Below are positions 57,833 to 64,000 of a stretch of DNA of 64,000 bases, in pieces; within the stretch, counting starts at the first letter, position 1; the number at the start of each line of letters is the position of its first letter. A model generated the notes under the pieces. That model saw only the letters and a list, made by a program, of their open reading frames with translations. It did not search any database and was not told where the DNA came from. The stretch lies in contig JANVFP010000014.1 in NCBI GenBank assembly GCA_027919835.1, forward strand, positions 868,001 to 932,000, read 5' to 3'. This stretch comes from Lentinula raphanica (taxonomy: Eukaryota; Basidiomycota; Agaricomycetes; Agaricales; Omphalotaceae). Position numbers and translations under genes: made by a program.

Positions 57833-58559
57833 TGTTACAAGTAGAAGCTAACTCTTGATGGGAGAAAACTTACAGGTATGAGTGTCACTGTCAATGTGGC
57901 TTATATATAATTTGCCTCATATTTTTCCGGAGAATCTCCTATCAAGCGCTGATCATTGTATAATGCAATGCATTTCCCATGAGGCTATATCTCATCTGTC
58001 AATCTGCTGATGAGAACAGCATTGCAAGACCTAGCAAGTGATCAGCCAATTGGGAGGAATAGAATGAACATTGAAACTGTCAACTGTCAGAATTGCCATG
58101 CAAAACCTGTGAAAATGCTATTCCTCCAGCAAATTATGCATGCACACAGCACAGTGCTACGCTTCTCCCATTTGTTAGCCTTGGTGAACAAATCCATAAT
58201 GGACAAGCATATATTAAAGTTCATACAGTGACACTCTACTCAAGCTATGTATACACTAGTAGTAGCTGGGTTCATAAATTAACTTTCAACTTTCAACTGA
58301 TAGCAGGGCGCGCAGCATCAATCTTGATCAAAAAAAAAAATAAGGCTGAGAGCAGGCTCATGCCTCTTGATGAGCAGAACCTGCCTGATGTCTTCTTGTA
58401 TAGTGAACAATTGCTGTTGCGTTATTTGTCCTTGAGAAATCTAGAAGAAGAAAGAATATGTAGATCAGAAATAGGAGTCAGAGCTGATAGTCCAAGCGAG
58501 GACCCTTGAAAGTTGAAGGTGCATGCCTTAAAGCAGGCGTACATGGCATACAGTAATAT
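57833..58559. other. AT-rich region between the NLR and the HeLo-like relict
   Basis: A 138-codon plus-strand frame at 58093-58509 begins with a Cys-rich stretch (CKTCENAIPPANYAC) but has no recognisable domain. On the minus strand an ISQGQITQQQLFTIQEDIRQ helix near 58,440-58,380 could be the far end of the HeLo-like relict. Neither is firm. Confidence 0.35.
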
Positions 58560-59210
58560 CACTCACATTTTCTTCTAACTTCTGTTATGTTTGAAACATG
58601 GAATTTTGAATGGCTACAAGGGACTGTATCTAAAAACGTAACTTGAAAGAGCTTCCCTTGAGGGTTTCAGTAAGAACGTACATCGAACTTGTCCTTAGAG
58701 GCTTCTCCAAGTTGATCTTAAAACCTTTGAATTGCACGAAGGTCTGACCTGCTTGCAATCAGTCTTCGTATGAGCTTCAATTCAATTGGACGGTTTTAAT
58801 CCACACATCAATCTTCTGCAGTGTTCTATGTAGTGTAAAAAGATTTCATTGAACAATGAACAGTTTGAAGAAAAAGAGCCGGTGAAAACTCACTGTACTA
58901 ACTGTTCGACGTGACTGTCCAATGAAGGATCGGATATGAACAACTGGGCGGATTCAAGATGTTGGGGTATTTTAGTGTTGGCTCGTTGTAACTCTTGAAT
59001 TATATTCGACACCACGGACAGCAGATCACTGACTGCTGTTGCCAGTTCTTGCAAACCCTCATGATTTTCCTGTGCACCCTGTATAGAATTGTTTTCAATA
59101 ATTCAATGTTCATGAAGCGTATCCACGCGGTGACGCACCTCTGCAGCTTTGAAGATACTCAATGCAACGGCAGATAGACTTTCAAGATAGAGCAGAGGTG
59201 CAAGCTTCAT
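58560..59210 (-). pseudogene. HeLo/MLKL-type N-terminal domain gene, decayed
   Basis: ATG 59210 starts MKLAPLLYLESLSAVALSIF; the exon ends at KAAE and splices (GTGCGT ... ATACAG) to GAQENHEGLQELATAVSDLL, then SAQLFISDPSLDSHVEQLV, and by a further splice to TLQKIDVWIKTVQLN. This amphipathic four-helix pattern is that of HeLo-like/MLKL N-terminal domains, which in fungi act as membrane-targeting cell-death effectors. After that point, matching helix pieces (LIASRSDLRAIQRF, GEASKDKFDV) lie in another frame and are followed by stops, so the 3' part is damaged. I call it a broken gene. Assignment rests on pattern, not on a search. It lies upstream of the NLR in the same orientation. Confidence 0.5.
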
Positions 59211-60070
59211 TGACAATGGCTAGAGTTATAAGGTGGGAGGTTGAGAACAAGGAATCCAATGAGTTGTTGATATATTGATACACCATTACTATCTGGCTTC
59301 GATGGGTGAGGTCAATGAAAAGGTGTGGTGGTGGCGATAAAGGATCTGTAGTGGTACAGCAGCTGTGATGCACTGTCGCAAACGGAACAGCTGTCGTGAA
59401 CAGCCATGGCATGGACGTTACAAACGGATAGTAAACTCGAGCTCTGTTGAAACTTAGTCTGATTAAATTTATGGAGCGATACCGTAGCTCGATTTTTCTA
59501 TCATGTGTGATTCACATGTGGTGCTTTGTCATCTTCAAACCTTAATTATGAGCTTGTCGCGCATGTTCAGAACGCGTCAAAAACGCGTACATGAATGTTC
59601 TTATTGCATGGAATTCAGTGTAATTGGGCGAAGACTATAGCCCTTTATGCAAAATGACCTAAGGTTTTCTTCTATATGACTCCCATGACACAAGTATTGG
59701 AATTTTTGAGACTCTAGCAGGCATTCTTGAAGAAGACGATGTATTTGTTTAAATAACTACTACAGGAGAAACCTGAAGAGCCTCAAACGGTATGGTATAT
59801 GTGACTGAGCGTAGAAAACAACATGTTTTCCTGTTTTGGCTGTACAAAGGGAGCAAACAGCGGTTGTGTTTCATTCAGGTGAGAATAACAGAGATAAATG
59901 GACGGTATGATTTGGATTCGGCCCTTGTTTGGAGGGAAATAGCAGCGGTAGAGGTGTCAAAGGAGTGTTAGTTCTGTATGGTCCATGAATGAGCTGCGAG
60001 TGGCGAGTAAGAGGCGGGTCGTGCAAAGGTAGCGGTACATAGATGGCTGTGCACGATGAGCAATCGCCTT

Positions 60071-60120
60071 GGATATATAAGGATAGCATGGATATATAAG
60101 GATAGAGTCGATATAGAAGG
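60071..60120. repeat. GGATATATAAGGATAG tandem repeat
   Basis: Two full copies (60071 and 60090) and one degenerate copy (GTCGATATAGAAGG at 60107). Confidence 0.7.
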
Positions 60121-60280
60121 ACCGGCAGGCATGTTGAAATCGAGGTCCCGGGTACACGTCACGCTTTTTAGCAGACTCTAAATAACGCAAGCTTGTCTTG
60201 CGAGAGTCGGCCTAGGGGAGACTAGTTGAAACTTTGCAAATTGACGCTTAGCGCTTAGCGCTCAGCAACCATTTCCCGGC

Positions 60281-60303
60281 AAAAAAAAAAAAAAAAAAAA
60301 AAA
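60281..60303 (+). repeat. poly(A) run of 23
   Basis: Uninterrupted A tract 46 bp upstream of the DBP9 ATG; may act as a nucleosome-excluding dA:dT promoter element. Confidence 0.75.
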
Positions 60304-60348
60304 GAATATGCCTGCCGCTCACTCCTTTTTCAAAACACGACGACCACG

Positions 60349-63122
60349 ATGGTCGACGCCCACCCCGTCGACAACAAATCATCATTCTCATCCTTCTCCC
60401 ACCTCCTCGACGCCCGTATCCTCCAAGCCCTCGCCGACATGGGCTTTGCCCGACCGACACTTGTCCAATCAAAGACTATCCCTCTCGCGCTAGAGAGCAG
60501 AGACATACTCGCGAGGGCGAGGACAGGGAGCGGAAAGACGGCGGCGTATGGGGTTCCGGTGCTTCAGAAGATTTTGAGTGGGAAAAGTCACGGTGTGGGG
60601 GTGAGTTTTTCTCTGGATCAAGCTAGGCTAAGCGTAGAGATTGTTGCTGATGAGTGGACATGGATTGTATAGGCTCTCGATTCCAATTCCCCGGATCTGC
60701 CAAACCAAGCTCAATCCCAAGCCCAAGCCACGCGTGCACTCATCCTCGTTCCGACTCGGGAGTTGTCAGAGCAAGTTACGAGTTATATGAAGGGATTGTG
60801 CAAGTACTCTGAAGACAGTGTCGTCGTGGTTAACGCTGCTGGAGCGACTTCGGGGCATTTACAGAGGTGTGTTTCTTTTCGTCGCGATTATCGCTTCCTC
60901 TCTTGCTTATTGCTACCCGTACCTTGCCTTGCATGGACATGATTATCAGAACGTTGTTATCCGACCGACCAGATATCGTAATCGCAACACCTGCCCGCGC
61001 CCTCGCACTCCTTCAATCCAAAGTCAGTTTTATCTTTTATCCATTCCCTATTCGTCTTTTATCCAACCAGTCTTCGCCCGTTTTTCCTCCTTACTAATCC
61101 TCTCCCCTCACCCCTCTCCCTTCCCTCACTTCCAGTCTCTCACCCTCACCCACCTCGACTCCCTCGTCATCGACGAAGCCGACCTCGTGCTCGCCTACGG
61201 GCACGACTCCGATATCCGGCAGATCCTCCAACGCGGGGTGTACCTACCGAAGGTGTACCAATCGTTCCTCATGAGCGCGACGATGACGGAGGACGTGGAG
61301 ATGTTGAAGGGGTTGTTGACGCTCCGGAATCCTGTAAGTTTTCGCTTCGAGCTTTCGAGTCTTCTACTTTTTTCGTTTTTGGTTTTTGGAATCGGTGGTT
61401 TGGTTTCGGGTTTGGACGATGTTGATGACGATGTTGATGACGATGACGATTTCGGTGTCGATGTTGATGACGCTATACGCTATCGTCCGTGAATTTGTTT
61501 TCATGCATGTTCTTGTCCCTTGTCCTGCATACCTCCCATTCTCGTAAACCACCAAACTCACTCGCATCCCTCTCCCTTCCTTCACAGGCTATCCTCAAAC
61601 TAGAAGACAGCGAAGACGAAGCGGCGCGACTTACTCAGTATTCCGTTAGGTATGTACGTCCCTCGGTTCCTCCAGCTTCTCCACTTCCCATCTCCCTCTC
61701 TCCCATACTCTCTTCCCAATCCTGCTAACCCTTGCTAACCCCTCCTACCTCGATGTATCCAGATGCACCGAACCCGACAAATTCCTCCTCACGTACATCA
61801 TCCTCAAGCTCAAACTCATCCGTGGCAAGGCCATCCTGTTCGTGAACGACGTCGATCGGAGCTATCGCCTCAAGCTGTTCTTGGAACAGTTCAGTATCAG
61901 GAGCTGTGTGTTGAACTCGGAGCTGCCGTTGAATATGAGGTGGGTGGCTTTGGCTTCTAATTCGTTCGTTGTACTCTGTGTGCTCTATCGGTGTCGTTTG
62001 TTTCGTTTGTGCTGTTTTGCTGAACAACGGTTTCTGGGACAGGTATCACACAGTGCAAGAGTTTAACAAAGGGGTGTATGATTATATTATTGCGACGGAT
62101 GAGAGTGGGCTGAGAGAGAACGACGACGATGAGGACGACGATGGAGAAAACGCCGACGACAAGAAGGAGGAAGAAGACGAGGGGGATGAGGACGATGGGG
62201 AAGGAGATGAGGACGGTATGGAAGAAGAGTGTAAGTGATATGCTCGTGTCCTTTCTCGCTATCTAACGTATCCTATCCTTTCCTATCATGTCCCATAGTC
62301 ACGAGCACCCAGCGGGAAGAACCCACCTCACAATCCACGCCACAAACAAACCCAAACGATTCCCGTTCTTCAGACCCTCCTAACCCTTCCAACCCTTCCC
62401 TAAAACGAAAACGAGGACGCGCAGAGCGGCCCTCATCCTCTTCATCCTCCTCATCCCATCTCCAAGACAAAAAACACCCCAAGCCCTCGACCTCAACTTC
62501 GACTTTAAACCCCAACCCCCCAAAATCCAAATCCTCCAAAAAGAGCAACTCCTCCAAATCCTCCAAATCCTCCTCCAAGGAATACGGCGTCACGCGCGGC
62601 ATCGACTTTATCGACGTCGCCTGCGTGCTCAACTTTGACCTCCCCTCCTCCTCGCGCGCGTACACCCACCGCGTCGGTCGGACGGCGCGTGCGGGTCGGA
62701 CAGGGATGGCGCTGTCGTTTGTCGTTCCCTCCCCTTCGGGTGCGAGCAAGAACAAGAACGTGAACCAGAATATGAACCAGAATAGCAACAAACTCGTCGG
62801 GATCCCCGGGAACGACCTTCGAGACGACGACGAGAGGGTGTTTGGTAGGATCGAGAAAGACCAAGCGGCTCGGGGGAGCAAGATCCTCGAGTACAAGTTT
62901 GATATGAGACAGGTCGACGCGTTCCGGTACCGGATGGAGGACGCCTTACGGGCTGTGACGCGGGTGGCGGTGAGGGAGGCGAGGGTGAGGGAGTTGAAGG
63001 AGGAGGTGGTTAATTCTGTTAGGCTGAAGGTGGGGTTTCTGGCTCTCTATCATCCCTGGTATCCATTCTCTTTGTCTTTGTCTGGGGTTTTTTTTTGTTT
63101 CTCTTCACTCACTCCCCTCGCC

Positions 63123-63167
<45 letters not shown>

Positions 63168-63615
63168 TTCTTCCTTCCTTCTTCCTTCCCACTATCCCAC
63201 TATCCCACTATCCAGCCACTCACCTCTCCCCTCCCCCCAGGCCCACTTTGAAGACAACCCGCTCGATCTGGAATACCTCCGACACGACAAACCGCTGCAT
63301 CCGACGAGGGTACAGCCGCATATGAAGCATGTGCCGGGGTATTTGATGCCGAGGACTGCCGTCATTGCTGGTGCTGCATTGGGAGGTGGTGGTGGAGCTG
63401 GAGGAGGAACAGAGGAGGGTGCGGATGGGGATGGGGATCCACATGTGGGGTTCGTTCCGTTCAAAAAGCCCAGGACGACTCACAGCCACTTTCGTGGCGG
63501 AGGCAGAGGTGGACGAGGGAGAGCAAGTGGGAGAGGAGCCAGAGGCGGTCGCGGTGGAATTGGCGGTAGAGGAGGAAAGAAAAAGTCGGATCCGTTGAAG
63601 AGGTTTGGGAAGTGA
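60349..63615 (+). CDS. DBP9: ATP-dependent DEAD-box RNA helicase DBP9 (DDX56 family)
   Basis: Nine exons (60349-60600, 60673-60866, 60950-61022, 61136-61333, 61588-61649, 61763-61939, 62043-62230, 62299-63029, 63241-63615) give 749 aa. Dbp9 works in the nucleolus in early 60S ribosome assembly. Motifs in order: Q motif [16 protein letters not shown], Walker [30 protein letters not shown] in [13 protein letters not shown], then [40 protein letters not shown] and [10 protein letters not shown]. Motif V-VI follow: [20 protein letters not shown] and [13 protein letters not shown]. An acidic run and a Ser/Lys-rich insert of about 150 residues (62,110-62,580) separate YIIATDES from GIDF, as in other Dbp9 proteins but long. 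The C-terminus is [10 protein letters not shown] followed by RGG/GRG repeats and ends KRFGK. All junctions keep frame. Confidence 0.95.
63122..63222 (+). repeat. (CTTT)n and CCCACTAT microsatellites in the last DBP9 intron
   Basis: About ten CTTT units (63123-63163), then CTTC/CTTCC variants, then three CCCACTAT-type units, forming the long pyrimidine tract before the acceptor at 63240. Confidence 0.85.
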
Positions 63616-64000
63616 TGAATCGATATATCGATATATCGATGTCGATAAGCGCTTAAGCAATTGAGGTGGTGTTCATTGATGCAATCTACGTTGCTCATGA
63701 AATTTTTTTTGCTTCGTTCTGTTCGATTGAAGGAACATACCTTGCCCCCCCCCCCTTCGAAAGCAACTATCTCATTCTCAATGTCTGTGTTACATACAAT
63801 ATGCTCGGCGCTCAAGCTCAACAGTCAAAGCGAGAAATTTCTGGGGGCCGGAAGCGACAGCCGGTTGGGACAGTTGTATGACTTAAACGTGTATAGTGAA
63901 GCTTTGTTTCCATCCAGTTTCGTTTCATTGTCGGTTGCAATCTGTTTAACCTTGACGCCCGTTTCTCAGCCCTTGCTCAGCTCCACTCGTCGCGTTCTCG
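63616..64000. other. 3' flank of DBP9
   Basis: Three GATATATC-type units (ATCGATATATCGATATATCGAT at 63618), a C run at 63745-63754 and otherwise no gene in the last 385 bp. Confidence 0.5.

Larger units (their letters stand above)
59211..60348. other. intergenic region before DBP9
   Basis: No gene seen. It contains a short tandem repeat (60071-60120), a GCTTAGCGCTTAGCGCTCAGC repeat at 60246 and a 23-A run just before the DBP9 start, which probably form its promoter/leader. Confidence 0.5.

Noticed and set aside
58093..58509. 138-codon plus-strand Cys-containing frame
   Set aside because: No recognisable domain, no conserved splice pattern, and it overlaps the likely tail of the HeLo-like relict on the other strand.
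62273..62896. Minus-strand frame of 207 codons inside DBP9
   Set aside because: Antisense to the low-complexity Ser/Pro/Lys exon and helicase motif VI; composition-driven.

Overview
The window looks like a chromosomal segment of a mushroom-forming basidiomycete (Agaricomycetes). Protein-coding genes are dense and cut by many introns of about 50 nt with GT..AG borders. The recognisable proteins are fungal housekeeping or regulatory genes. The mobile DNA (a Plavaka-type DNA transposon with a DUF6532 companion gene, and a Copia-type gag-only LTR element) and a NACHT-ankyrin NLR are typical of agaric genomes. I saw no bacterial-style operons, CRISPR arrays, rRNA or convincing tRNA genes.

Region 1 (1-23,032) is ordinary gene space. 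In order: a PITH/TXNL1-like gene running off the left edge (-), an unassigned reading frame (-), a Ser/Pro/Tyr-rich protein (+), a cytochrome b561-type membrane protein (-), a small coiled-coil protein (-), a four-TM protein (+), a CxxC hypothetical protein (-), a secreted stanniocalcin-like Cys-rich protein (+), a two-finger C2H2 transcription factor (-), the SNF1/AMPK alpha kinase (+), a Ser-rich conserved protein (-), a secreted GH127/DUF1680-type glycoside hydrolase (-) and a TMEM97/EXPERA-type sterol-associated membrane protein (+).

Region 2 (about 21.8-51.1 kb) is a decayed tandem segmental-duplication array. It is bounded on the left by the intact GH127-like gene and on the right by an intact ZNHIT2-type HIT zinc-finger gene. 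The repeated unit reads GH127 5' end, TMEM97 5' end, an unrecognised 'orphan' gene, ZNHIT2 3' half, which is the junction order expected from tandem duplication of the interval between the two intact genes. The hitch-hiking GH127, TMEM97 and ZNHIT2 pieces are broken in every copy. The orphan gene keeps an open two-exon structure in copies 2 and 3 (402 and 376 aa). Copy 1 was split by a 7,034-bp Plavaka-type transposon (26,931-33,964) with 11-bp terminal inverted repeats and a CT target duplication. A fourth orphan copy survives only as a 3' relict.

Region 3 (51-60 kb) holds a complete gag-only LTR element with identical 5-bp target duplications, an AT-rich NLR gene (NACHT plus nine near-identical 33-aa ankyrin repeats) and, upstream of it in the same orientation, a degraded gene that looks like a HeLo/MLKL-type N-terminal death-domain protein. 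Region 4 (60.3-64 kb) is the DBP9 DEAD-box helicase gene.

The two systems most worth attention are the tandem orphan family, conserved inside an otherwise decaying array, and the NLR with its neighbouring HeLo-like relict. Exon borders are read from the sequence by frame, splice signals and family resemblance; no homology search was run.
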